Source: Rebecca billardiae RCC1528
Taxonomy: Eukaryota; Haptophyta
Direction: 5' to 3'
Length of the DNA stretch: 64,000 nt
Assembly: GCA_965240325.2 (NCBI GenBank)
Contig: OZ251225.1
Location: forward strand, 1,736,001-1,800,000
The notes beneath the pieces were generated by a model. That model did no database searches. It had not been told where the DNA came from and saw nothing but the letters and a program-made list of their open reading frames with translations. Shown here in pieces: positions 23,050-34,177 of the stretch (positions within the stretch are counted from its first letter, which is position 1; each line of letters opens with the position of its first letter). The position numbers were made by a program, and so were the translations under genes.

Positions 23050-23131
<82 letters not shown>
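23027..23131. repeat. (TA)n then (CT)n microsatellite
   Basis: About 24 bp of TA dinucleotides followed by about 80 bp of CT dinucleotides, directly abutting the outer inverted repeat at 23141. Confidence 0.95.
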
Positions 23132-23134
<3 letters not shown>

Positions 23135-23280
23135 GACGATGCTGATCCTGGTGTTTGTCTCTGCTGCTCGATCTGGTCATCTGCTGCTACAGCTTGCTGC
23201 TAAGTCTGACGCCTGCCCGTGGCGTCATCTTCACTGATATATATATATATATATATACAGGGGTACGTCGTTAATATATA

Positions 23281-24076
23281 CAGGGGTCTCAACAATTAAT
23301 CGTCACATTCTGACTGAGCTGCACGCCACTGCTCACCCTGCCCCCCTGGGCTGATCCAGGCGGCCCCCACGGTCCGTGCACGACGGTTTTGACCCAGCGC
23401 GTCAGCCCCAGCGCGCGTGGGCTGGAGTTGGGCACACCAGCAGGTCACACGGCTGCAGGCGTACAGCCTGTCGCAGCTGGCCAGATCCTGCCTCAGGCTT
23501 GTCGTCACTGGTCGCGGGCCGTGTGCCCACACAGACCAGGCCTAAATTTTGCTTGGCAGTGGATCTGGTACCCCCTAGGGAGGGCTGCATGCCACCTGGG
23601 GGGGAGCTCATGGGATGCAGCGCCAGCTGCTGTGGCACAGTGCCCAATCCCGCACCCCCACCTGCGCAAGGCCAAGGACCTGTCGGGTCAGCTCCCCTGC
23701 ACTGGGAGGCCAGCAGCAGCACCCGCTGACACACCCCGAGGGTGGCCAGCCACCCGACTTGAGGGGGCTGGAGTGGGGCTGGTGCAGCCAAGAGCTCTGC
23801 AGCCTAGCTGCTGGTGGCTGGCCTGCATGGATTTTCAAGCTGACCACCCACTGCTGCCTGCCGCACCCCTCGCTGCACCCACCTGGGCTGCTGCACATGC
23901 GCACTCTGGATGGCACCACAGCCCAGCATGGAGAGCTGGCCAAGCAGCCACCCACTCGTCAGGATGGCCAGGGAGTGGGCTGTGCTGAGACCACATCTAG
24001 CCAGGCAATCAAGTGCTCACATGCCTGTCCAGTGGCACAATAAACAGAGATACAGCGCTAATTGTTGAGACCCCTG
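23281..24076. mobile_element. non-autonomous TIR element, TA-flanked
   Basis: Begins CAGGGGTCTCAACAATTA and ends with its exact complement TAATTGTTGAGACCCCTG, flanked by TA on both sides (23279-23280 and 24077-24078). This is the form expected of a Tc1/mariner-type insertion. The 796-bp interior is moderately GC-rich with CAG/TGG-rich words unlike the flanks. Overlapping frames on both strands show no transposase motif, so it would be a MITE-like derivative. The TA flank is weak evidence on its own because the element sits in TA microsatellite. A solo CAGGGGTAC fragment lies just upstream at 23260-23269. Confidence 0.65.
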
Positions 24077-24179
<103 letters not shown>

Positions 24180-24305
24180 TAACGACGTGGTATGCAACGG
24201 GCAGGCGTCAGAGTCAGCAAGCTGTAGCAGCAGATCGAGCAGCAGAGACAAACACCAGGATCAGCGCTCCTCGCCGTCGTCCCCCCCCCTCGTAGTCGCC
24301 CATCA

Positions 24306-24806
24306 CTACATCGCCGAGCGGAAGCTCGACGCACCGTCTGGCGTCGACGCGCGCGCGCCACCGCGGTGGTCGCGGTGCCACGCGTCGTCAGCCGTCGTCT
24401 CGAAGTAGTCGTCGTATGCAGCGCCCCCGCGGGCGCGTGCCCCCGGGCGCACGTGCGCCATGCGCGCGCGGGCGATGAGCATCTTGGCCTGGCCACGCAG
24501 GCAGCGCATGCCCAGCTCGCGCCGCATGGTGCCGAGCAGCGCGCACTCGGCGGCGGGGCGCGAGGGCGCGCTGAGGCGCGCGCGCCACGTGTCCCGCCCC
24601 ATCTTGGCGATCTTCTTGAGGGTGAGGTCCACCTCCGCGCTCCACTCGCCGAAAGCCCCCACGACAATCAGGACGATCGCGGGGAAGGTGTCGAGCCGCG
24701 CCTCGTATGGGCCCACCTGGCCCTCAAGCGTGCCGTAGACCTCGCGGTCGAGGAGCTGCAGCTGCTTGCGCCGCTCGCGCGGGACGAGTTCCGCGCAGTG
24801 GCGCAC
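24306..24806 (-). CDS. ORF fragment, possibly retroelement-derived
   Basis: A minus-strand frame of about 167 codons whose first codon is GTG, not ATG, so the 5' end is missing or lies in another exon. The sequence LDREVYGTLEGQVGPYEARLDTFPAIVLIVVGAFGEWSAEVDLTLKKIAKMG...LGMRCLRGQAKMLIARARM reads like real protein. Its layout recalls the C-terminal end of reverse-transcriptase ORFs common in algal genomes; that resemblance is an impression, not a motif match. Just upstream on the same strand are a TA tract and a dispersed-repeat fragment at 24823-24890. Both fit a degraded mobile element. Confidence 0.35.
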   Translation of the reverse strand: MRHCAELVPRERRKQLQLLDREVYGTLEGQVGPYEARLDTFPAIVLIVVGAFGEWSAEVDLTLKKIAKMGRDTWRARLSAPSRPAAECALLGTMRRELGMRCLRGQAKMLIARARMAHVRPGARARGGAAYDDYFETTADDAWHRDHRGGARASTPDGASSFRSAM

Positions 24807-24822
24807 CGCACCGTTGCGTATA

Positions 24823-24890
24823 TATATATGACCGCGTTCCGCGGTCCTCTTCCGTCAGAACCAACGTAGTTGGGGGCCCGCGGTGCAGAG
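24823..24890. repeat. dispersed repeat fragment (second copy at about 6811-6882)
   Basis: Matches 6811-6882 in inverted orientation. Shared features are the hairpin GACCGCGTTCCGCGGTC, then TCCGT, ACGTAGTT and GGGCCCGCGGTG. The last word also resembles the inner end of the large inverted repeat at 5221-5236 (GGCCCGCGGTGCAG), hinting at a shared element terminus. Confidence 0.6.
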
Positions 24891-24893
24891 TCT

Positions 24894-25640
24894 GTCTGTG
24901 CCGGCCGTCTGACAGTCTGTGCGGTGTGCCACCCGCTCCGTCCGACCACCACGGACACTCACACAGCCGCGGCGTCGCCCCGGAGTCGCATATCGGCCAC
25001 TAACCTCGCCATCGTCGCGCGGACTCGCCGCTCGCAGATCAGCCTGTGGCTCTCGTGTCAGGCAGTCAGGCATCCGTCGTGCCCATCAGCGCCAGAGCTG
25101 GCTCTCAGTCACTGAGTGAGTGAGAGCCGCCGCTCACGGTCAGCGCGCAGTCCGAGCTCCGAGCTCGCGCGCGAAACGCCCGCCCATGCGCCAGTCAAGC
25201 CGTCGAGACTCGAGACAGCTCGGATGCGGCGGACGAGAGCAAAAAGGATGTGCGCGTGGTCCAGCTCGTGCTGCGACTCGGACTCGCCCAGTCTCGTCGC
25301 CCGCAGATCTGCGCGCGCTGCTTGCCGCGCCGCTGCATCATGTGCAGCCAGAGGCTCCAGTCAGTCAGCACGCCGCACGCGGATGAGCCATCACAGCTCG
25401 GCCATGGACGGCGCGAGCGAGGGCTTGGGCGAGCGAGATGGCCGTGGTGGCTGCTCCACATCCCGACAAAACGTCCAAGACTACCCGCTCGCACCACGCC
25501 GACTGGATCAGGCGAAGGCTCCGCACTGCAGATCAGGCTCGGCGAGACGCGGCTGAACCGCGACGTCCTCGCGACCGCCCGCGCTTGAACATGCCGAGAG
25601 TTCAGCTGCGCGGCGTGCGGCGTGGCGCGCGCGGGCGCGC
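24894..25640. other. intergenic, no gene recognised
   Basis: GC-rich sequence with overlapping frames on both strands and no recognisable protein or repeat. Confidence 0.35.
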
Positions 25641-25649
25641 GCATGGATT

Positions 25650-26815
<1,166 letters not shown>

Positions 26816-27579
26816 ACGTGTCCTCCTGCACAAAGATTGAAGCGGCGCCAATCGATGTGTATATATACTTGTGTGAGGTGGGGATTTGTCCCTGGATGAC
26901 GGGAAGAGCGACTGAGCCGACGGTGCCAAAGCTGCGCGCAGACTGCGCCAGCGTGTGGCAGCAAGGTCCCTGGCTCAGGCGAGCGTAGCACTCACAGGCC
27001 TGACAACAAGCTAGTCAACCACAACGGAGGCTGCAGGGGCGGATGGCGGGTTGAGCGACGAGCGAGCGAGCACGAGCAAAGAAGCACGCGACGACGAAGG
27101 AGATGGGGCCTCGTTTGCTGATGATGAGGCATGCACACAAGGGGCCGACTGGCCGTAACTGATGAGCAGCTTGTGAGCTCGGCGCGAAAGGCCGTATAAA
27201 GTGCCGATATGTGTGAGCTCGACTGGTTAGTTGCTTGATGAACTGGAAAGCTGCCACTCGGGCTGCAGATGATCTTGGATATGATCTCGAGCGCCGAATG
27301 GAAAGAGGAGCAGATGCAGAAGGAGCCAGCGGCAGCGTGATTGGCAGATATACAAAAGCGGCAGCGGCAGTGATGACGATAACGGAAAGCTTGTCCGAGG
27401 GATGGTCTTGGGAAAGGACGCGCTGGTACAGCTATCCGGATTGGGTACCAGCACGTAGCAACTACCTGCAGGATCAGGTAGACGATGGAGGCCCGCCTTG
27501 GCCTTGGCTGTCACGACACTGCGACGCATCACCTTCCAGCCTCCCGACACATTCGGTTATAACTGCGTTATAACGCCAC
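26816..27579 (+). mobile_element. hairpin-CCAC element A1 (short form)
   Basis: Starts ACGTGTCCTCCTGCAC and ends GTTATAACTGCGTTATAACGCCAC. The end contains a perfect 8-bp-stem hairpin (GTTATAAC-TGC-GTTATAAC) followed by GCCAC. The first 156 bp are nearly identical to the start of A2 (27578-27732), and the last about 530 bp (27047-27579) nearly identical to the end of A2 (31235-31760). A1 therefore looks like an internal deletion form of A2. No coding capacity is recognised. Confidence 0.7.
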
Positions 27580-28029
27580 GTGTCCTCCTGCACAAAGATT
27601 GAAGCGGCGCCAATCGATGTGTATATATACTTGTGTGAGGTGGGGATTTGTCCCTGGATGACGGGAAGAGCGACTGAGCCGACGGTGCCAAAGCTGCGCG
27701 CAGACTGCGCCAGCGTGTGGCAGCAAGGTCCAGTTTGTGAGCAGGAGAGATCCCGTTGAGGATGAGGGCGCTGCAGCGAGATGCTGGAGGCGAGCGACAC
27801 GGAGGAGGCCGAAGGTGGCGAGGTGGCACGTCCTCGTTTTTTTTGTGGTTTTTCTTTTGGTAGGTTGTGTGTGTCCTGTGTGCGCGCGCGCGCACGCGCG
27901 CGCCGGTGCGTTGGGCAGAAAAGCCAGAGGCAGCAGCCCCAGCCAGACTGGCAGAAAAGCCTGCAGCAGCTGGATGGGGCAGCTGCTTTCGTCCGCCGAG
28001 CATTTGCATGCTCCACGGAACTGGAACAA

Positions 28030-29360
28030 AACAAAGTCACCCGGGCAGAAAAGCCCGGGCCAGTCGGGCAGAAAAGCCCGGGGCAGCCGCGAAGGGGCCG
28101 CCCCCCCGCCGAGCATACGCATGCTGCGGAACTGGAACAAAACAAGTCACCCGGGCAGAAAAGCCCGGGCCAGTCTGGCAGAAAAGCCCGGGGCAGCCGC
28201 GAAGGGGCCGCCCCCCGCCGAGCATACGCATGCTGCGGAACTGGAACAAAACAAAGTCACCCGGGCAGAAAAGCCAGGGCCAGTAGGGCAGAAAAGCCCG
28301 GGGCAGCCGCGAAGGGGCCGCCCCCCGCCGAGCATACGCATGCTGCGGAACTGGAACAAAACAAGGTCACCCGGGCAGAAAAGCCAGGGCCAGTTGGGCA
28401 GAAAAGCCCGGGGCAGCCGCGCAGGGGCCGCCCCCCGCCGAGCAGACGCATGCTGCGGAACTGGAACAAAACAAGTCACCCGGGCAGAAAAGCCCGGGCC
28501 AGTCGGGCAGAAAAGCCCGGGGCAGCCGCGAAGGGGCCGCCCCCCGCCGAGCATACGCATGCTGCGGAACTGGAACAAAACAAGTCACCCGGGCAGAAAA
28601 GCCCGGGCCAGTCGGGCAGAAAAGCCCGGGGCAGCCGCGAAGGGGCCGCCCCCCGCCGAGCATACGCATGCTGCGGAACTGGACGAACAAAACAAGGTCA
28701 CCCGGGCAGAAAAGCCCGGGCCAGTCGGGCAGAAAAGCCCAGGGCAGCAGCGAAGGGGCCGCCCCCCGCCGAGCATACGCATGCTGCGGAACTGGAACAA
28801 AACAAGTCACCCGGGCAGAAAAGCCCGGGCCAGTCGGGCAGAAAAGCCCGGGGCAGCCGCGAAGGGGCCGCCCCCCGCCGAGCATACGCATGCTGCGGAA
28901 CTGGAACAAAACAAGTCACCCGGGCAGAAAAGCCAGGGCCAGTAGGGCAGAAAAGCCCGGGGCAGCCGCGAAGGGGCCGCCCCCCGCCGAGCATACGCAT
29001 GCTGCGGAACTGGCGGAACAAAACAAAGTCACCCGGGCAGAAAAGCCCGGGCCAGTTAGGCAGAAAAGCCCGGGGCAGCCGCGAAGGGGCCGCCCCCCGC
29101 CGAGCATACGCATGCTGCGGAACTGGAACAAAACAAGTCACCCGGGCAGAAAAGCCCGGGCCAGTCGGGCAGAAAAGCCCGGGGCAGCCGCGAAGGGGCC
29201 GCCCCCCGCCGAGCATACGCATGCTGCGGAACTGGAACAAAACAAGTCACCCGGGCAGAAAAGCCCGGGCCAGTCGGGCAGAAAAGCCCGGGGCAGCCGC
29301 GAAGGGGCCGCCCGGCCCCGCCGAGCATACGCATGCTGCGGAACTGGAACAAAACAAAGT
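28030..29360 (+). repeat. 110-bp minisatellite, 12 copies
   Basis: Twelve head-to-tail units of about 109-113 bp, each starting GTCACCCGGGCAGAAAAGCC and ending GCTGCGGAACTGGAACAAAACAA. Each unit holds a perfect hairpin CCCGGGCAGAAAAGCCCGGG and usually a second, weaker one (CGGGCAGAAAAGCCCG). Open frames spanning the array in several phases on both strands are by-products of the repeat. Confidence 0.97.
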
Positions 29361-29399
29361 CGCCAAAACCAAGTGCCAGTCAGGCAGAGAACGTCGCTG

Positions 29400-31240
29400 A
29401 CTGAGCAGTGTCGAGGCAGGAGCGCTGCGGCAGCGAGCGCGCCGGCGGGGCGGCCGCAGGCCGTTGTTGAGCTGAGCGAGCGCGCGCTCGCCCTGCTGCG
29501 GGCGAGCGGCAGCGAGCGGCGGCGCGAATGGAGCGTGCGGCGAGCACGGCCACGCCGAGTGCGAGCGGCACCGCCACCGCGCGCCGAGGAGGCAGCAGCG
29601 GGCGGCGAGCTGTCGAGGCCGGAGCGCGGCGGCGGCGAGCGCGGCGGCGGCGCTGCAGCAGGCTGTGTCGAGCTGCGCGAGCGTGCGCTCACCCTGCTGC
29701 TGGCGAGCGGCAGCAAAAGCGAGCGGCGGCGCGAATGGAGCGTGCGGCGAGCACGGCCACGCCGAGTGCAAGCGGCACCGCCACTGCGCGCCAAGGAGGC
29801 AGCAGAGGGCGGCGAGCTGTCAAGGCAGGAGCGCGGCGGCAGCGAGCGCGGCGGCAGCGCGGCAGCAGGCTGTTGTTGAGCTGCGCGAGCGCGCGCTCGC
29901 CCTGCTGCGGGCGAGCGGCATCGAGCGGCGGCGCGAATGGAGCGTGCGGCGAGCACGGCCACGCCGAGTGCGAGCGGCACCGCCACCGCGCGCCGAGGAG
30001 GCAGCAGCGGGCGGCGAGCTGTCGAGGCCGGAGCGCGGCGGCGGCGAGCGCGGCGGCGGCGCTGCAGCAGGCTGTGTCGAGCTGCGCGAGCGTGCGCTCA
30101 CCCTGCTGCTGGCGAGCGGCAGCAAAAGCGAGCGGCGGCGCGAATGGAGCGTGCGGCGAGCACGGCCACGCCGAGTGCAAGCGGCACCACCACTGCGCGC
30201 CAAGGAGGCAGCAGAGGGCGGCGAGCTGTCAAGGCAGGAGCGCGGCGGCAGCGAGCGCGGCGGCAGCGCGGCAGCAGGCTGTTGTTGAGCTGCGCGAGCG
30301 CGCGCTCGCCCTGCTGCGGGCGAGCGGCATCGAGCGGCGGCGCGAATGGAGCGTGCGGCGAGCACGGCCACGCCGAGTGCGAGCGGCACCGCCACCGCGC
30401 GCCGAGGAGGCAGCAGCGGGCGGCGAGCTGTCGAGGCCGGAGCGCGGCGGCGGCAAGCGCGGCGGCGGCGCTGCAGCAGGCTGTGTCGAGCTGCGCGAGC
30501 GTGCGCTCACCCTGCTGCGGGCGAGCGGCAGCAAAAGCGAGCGGCGGCGCGAATGGAGCGTGCGGCGAGCACGGCCACGCCGAGTGCGAGCGGCACCACC
30601 ACCGCGTGCTGTGGCGGCAGCAGCGGGCAGCGGGCAGCGAGCCGTCGAGGCAGGAGCGCGGCAGCAGCGAGCGCGGCGGCAGCGCGGCAGCAGGCTGTTG
30701 TTGGGCTGCGCGAGTGCGCGCTCGCCCTGCTGCGGGCGAGCGGCAGCGAGCGGCGGCGCGAATGGAGCGGGCGGCGAGCACGGCCACGCCGAGTGCAAGC
30801 GGCACCACCACGGCGCGCCGTGGCGGCGGCAGCAGCGACGACGAGCACGAGCAAACAAGCACCACCACCATCGCGCGCCTGTTGCGTTGTGCGAGCGCGC
30901 GCTCGCCCTGCTGCGGGCGAGCGGCAGCGGGCGGTGGCGCGAATGGAGCGTGCGGCGAGCACGGCCATGCCGAGGGCGAGCGGCACCACCACCGCGCGCC
31001 GTGGCGGCAGCAGCGGGCAGCGAGCCGTCGAGGCAGGAGCGCGGCAGCAGCGAGCGTGGCGGCAGTGTGGCTGCAGGCTGTTGTTGAGCTGCGCGAGCGC
31101 GCGCTCGCCCTGCTGCTCCGGGCGAGCGGCAGCGAGCGGCGGCGCGAACGGAGCGCGCGGCGAGCACGGCCACGCCGAGTGCAAGCGGCACCACCACCGC
31201 GCGCCGTGGCGGCGGCAGCAGCGACGACGAGCACGAGCGA
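29400..31240 (+). repeat. roughly 204-bp GC-rich tandem repeat, about 9 copies
   Basis: The landmark GAATGGAGCGTGCGGCGAGC recurs near 29527, 29732, 29935, 30145, 30347, 30550, 30757, 30943 and 31147, the third-last and last diverged. Alternate units are more alike, giving a roughly 410-bp higher-order period in the first half. It is extremely GC-rich and GCA/GCG-rich, so all frames look Ala/Arg-rich. Judged non-coding. Confidence 0.9.
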
Positions 31241-31760
31241 CGAGCGAGCGAGCACGAGCAAAGAAGCACGCGACGACGAAGGAGATGGGGCCTCGTTTGC
31301 TGATGATGAGGCATGCACACAAGGGGCCGACTGGCCGTAACTGATGAGCAGCTTGTGAGCTCGGCGCGAAAGGCCGTATAAAGTGCCGATATGTGTGAGC
31401 TCGACTGGTTAGTTGCTTGATGAACTGGAAAGCTGCCACTCGGGCTGCAGATGATCTTGGATATGATCTCGAGCGCCGAATGGAAAGAGGAGCAGATGCA
31501 GAAGGAGCCAGCGGCAGCGTGATTGGCAGATATACAAAGCGGCAGCGGCCGTGATGACGATAACGGAAAGCTTGTCCGAGGGATGGTCTTGGGAAAGGAC
31601 GCGCTGGTACAGCTATCCGGATTGGGTACCAGCACGTAGCAACTACCTGCAGGATCAGGTAGACGATGGAGGCCCGCCTTGGCCTTGGCTGTCACGACAC
31701 TGCGACGCATCACCTTCCAGCCTCCCGACACATTCGGTTATAACTGCGTTATAACGCCAC

Positions 31761-31809
31761 ATACATACATACATACATACATACATACATACATACATAC
31801 ATACATACA

Positions 31810-31871
<62 letters not shown>

Positions 31872-31903
31872 TATAAATAAAATAAATAATAAAAGAATCA
31901 TTA

Positions 31904-31981
<78 letters not shown>
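31761..31981. repeat. (ATAC)n and (TA)n microsatellites
   Basis: About 100 bp of ATAC tetranucleotides, a short A/T-rich bridge (ATAAATAAAATAAATAAT), then about 70 bp of TA dinucleotides. It separates elements A2 and B. Confidence 0.97.
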
Positions 31982-31982
<1 letters not shown>

Positions 31983-32771
31983 GTCTAGCCACTCCGCCAT
32001 GCCCGGCTCGCACAAGGCGTCGGGTACGAATGGACTCTGGAGCTGGATGGTCGCGGCGCGCGGCGTCGTGGAGTAGACAGACCAGAATGATCAATCATGG
32101 AACGATCAGGTTAGCTATGTTGGGATTTGAGCAACGAACGACAGCGGGCGCTGGCAGCGGCGTGGCGGTTGAGCTGCTGCCCGAGGTCGAGAGGGCGCCC
32201 GCGAGTCGTCAGTCACTGAGCAAGGTCGATTAGGGCTGATGGCTCGCTGACGCTGCAGTGCTTCCATATCCGCCAGAGGCCGAGGGTGGGCGGGCGGGCA
32301 AACGATGAAGCGTGCGGGTTGACGCGACAGCGGCGAGAGCAAGAGACCATATTGCATGAGGGGCGACGCGGCGAAGACAGTAGATGATGTCGTCGCGCCG
32401 CCGAACGATCAGGCGGGGAGCCGGGCCACACAGACAGCCAGCGACCTTACCGAGCAGAGGGGCTGCGGCGACTGCGGTGCACCTCCTGCAGCGGAGAGTG
32501 CACCCGGCAGTGCCCGATGCAGGCGATTCCCTTGCCCAGCTCGGCGCCTTCGTCGCGAGCAGCCCCATGGCGCCCCCGAGAGCGAAGCCTGATCGATCCG
32601 ATGTGAGCGGTAACCAACCGAGTCCTGCAGGTGCGCCGCTGTGGGCCAGATTGCCAGTGCACCAGGACTCCTGCGCGCGGCGGTGCGCGCGGGACAACGC
32701 AGGAATGCCGTGCGAGCCGGATTCTTGGCGTCGCTCATAGACACTCAGTTATAGGTTCCCTATAACGCCAC
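31982..32771 (+). mobile_element. hairpin-CCAC element B
   Basis: 790 bp starting TGTCTAGCCACTCCGCCATG after a TA tract, and ending GTTATAGGTTCCCTATAACGCCAC. The end hairpin is GTTATAG-GTTCC-CTATAAC. It is nearly identical to element C except for a middle block (about 32207-32298) that differs completely. It is joined directly to C with no spacer. No convincing protein. Confidence 0.7.
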
Positions 32772-33651
32772 GTCTAGCCACTCCGCCATGCCCGACTCGC
32801 ACAAGGCGTCGGGTACGAATGGACTCTGGAGCTGGATGGTCGCGGCGCGCGGCGTCGTCATCGTGGAGTAGACAGACCACAATGATCAATCATGGAACGA
32901 TCAGGTTAGCTATGTTGGGATTTGAGCAACGAACGACAGCGGGCGCTGGCAGCGGCGTGGCGGTTGAGCTGCTGCCCGAGGTCGAGAGGGCGCCCGCGAG
33001 TCCCGTTTATAAGTTGGAGCGGGCGTCCAAGTAGTCGTTGATGAATCCCGTTTAGAAATAGAAGAGACGAGGACTGCGCGGCCGCGCGCGCACGATCGAT
33101 CGCGACGCGCGGCGAGCAGACACGCGTCAGAGTGCGCCGCACCCGCGCGACGCACGGGCGCGAGGCGAGCGCGTATCTCAAACGATGAAGCGTGCGGGTT
33201 GACGCGACAGCGGCGAGAGCAAGAGACCATATTGCATGAGGGGCGACGCGGCGAAGACAGTAGATGATGTCGTCGCGCCGCCGAACGATCAGGCGGGGAG
33301 CCGGGCCACACAGACAGCCAGCGACCTTACCGAGCAGAGGGGCTGCGGCGACTGCGGTGCACCTCCTGCAGCGGAGAGTGCACCCGGCAGTGCTCGATGC
33401 AGGCGATTCCCTTGCCCAGCTCGGCGCCTTCGTCGCGAGCAGCCCCATGGCGCCCCCGAGAGCGAAGCCTGATCGATCCGATGTGAGCGGTAACCAACCG
33501 AGTCCTGCAGGTGCGCCGCTGTGGGCCAGATTGCCAGTGCACCAGGACTCCTGCGCGCGGCGGTGCGCGCGGGACAACGCAGGAATGCCGTGCGAGCCGG
33601 ATTCTTGGCGTCGCTCATAGACACTCAGTTATAGGTTCCCTATAACGCCAC
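32772..33651 (+). mobile_element. hairpin-CCAC element C
   Basis: 880 bp with the same start (GTCTAGCCACTCCGCC) and end (CTATAACGCCAC) as B. The middle block 33001-33180 is replaced by a different sequence (TATAAGTTGGAGCGGGCG ... GAGCGCGTATCTC), while both flanks remain almost identical to B. It is followed by ATATAT and a (TG)n tract. Confidence 0.7.

Positions 33652-33654
<3 letters not shown>

Positions 33655-33743
<89 letters not shown>
33655..33743. repeat. (TG)n microsatellite
   Basis: About 85 bp of TG dinucleotides between elements C and D. Confidence 0.97.
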
Positions 33744-33744
<1 letters not shown>

Positions 33745-33856
33745 TAGCCGTCCTCGGAGCGCCTGCGCCATCCAGATGCAGTGAGGAGGTGAGGCACGCG
33801 CCGGGCAGGGCGGAGCCACGCGGCGAGAGACCAGACTCTATACATTGTATGGGATT

Positions 33857-34177
33857 TGTCAAAGGAATCGCCCATCTACAGTGATTTCCAATTTCCAATC
33901 CAACATTTTACTCGCAGTCACACAGTGGCGGCGCGACCGCTGCGGCGGCGCTCGCACAAAATCCTCCAAAATCAACGACCTGAACCTCATCCTAAAATAC
34001 AGCAGGACAGCATGGCTGGCGGCGACCTGGCGGCGACATCTCGAAGCATTCCAGATGCTTCTTAGAAATGAACGAAACATGAGCCGATCACACAAAACAC
34101 GCTGAGCTCACCACCGCAAACAAGAGCCGAAGCTCGACCGCGACTCGACCGTCAAGCTCAAGACGCGTTCCCTGACA
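33857..34177 (+). repeat. 5' LTR
   Basis: 321 bp, TGTC...GACA. Its final A is also the first base of the gag ATG. It differs from the 3' LTR at one base. Confidence 0.93.

Larger units (their letters stand above)
27580..31760 (+). mobile_element. hairpin-CCAC element A2 (long form, minisatellite-filled)
   Basis: Starts GTGTCCTCCTGCAC directly abutting the CCAC end of A1, and ends GTTATAACTGCGTTATAACGCCAC followed by an (ATAC)n tract. Its terminal modules are shared with A1. The interior is occupied by a 110-bp minisatellite (28030-29360) and a roughly 204-bp GC-rich tandem array (29400-31240). No transposase, Rep or helicase motif was found, so if mobile it depends on proteins encoded elsewhere. 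Confidence 0.6.

Noticed and set aside
28030-29360. CRISPR-like regular repeats
   Set aside because: Units are about 110 bp with no unique spacers, in a eukaryotic genome; this is a minisatellite.
27737-29879. Long open frames (up to 539 codons) across the 110-bp and 204-bp arrays
   Set aside because: They occur in several frames and on both strands at once, repeat with the DNA unit, and show no codon-level constraint; they follow from repeat composition.
31982-33620. 155- and 223-codon minus-strand frames in elements B and C
   Set aside because: Interrupted differently by the swapped block in each copy and without recognisable domains; more likely non-coding element sequence.
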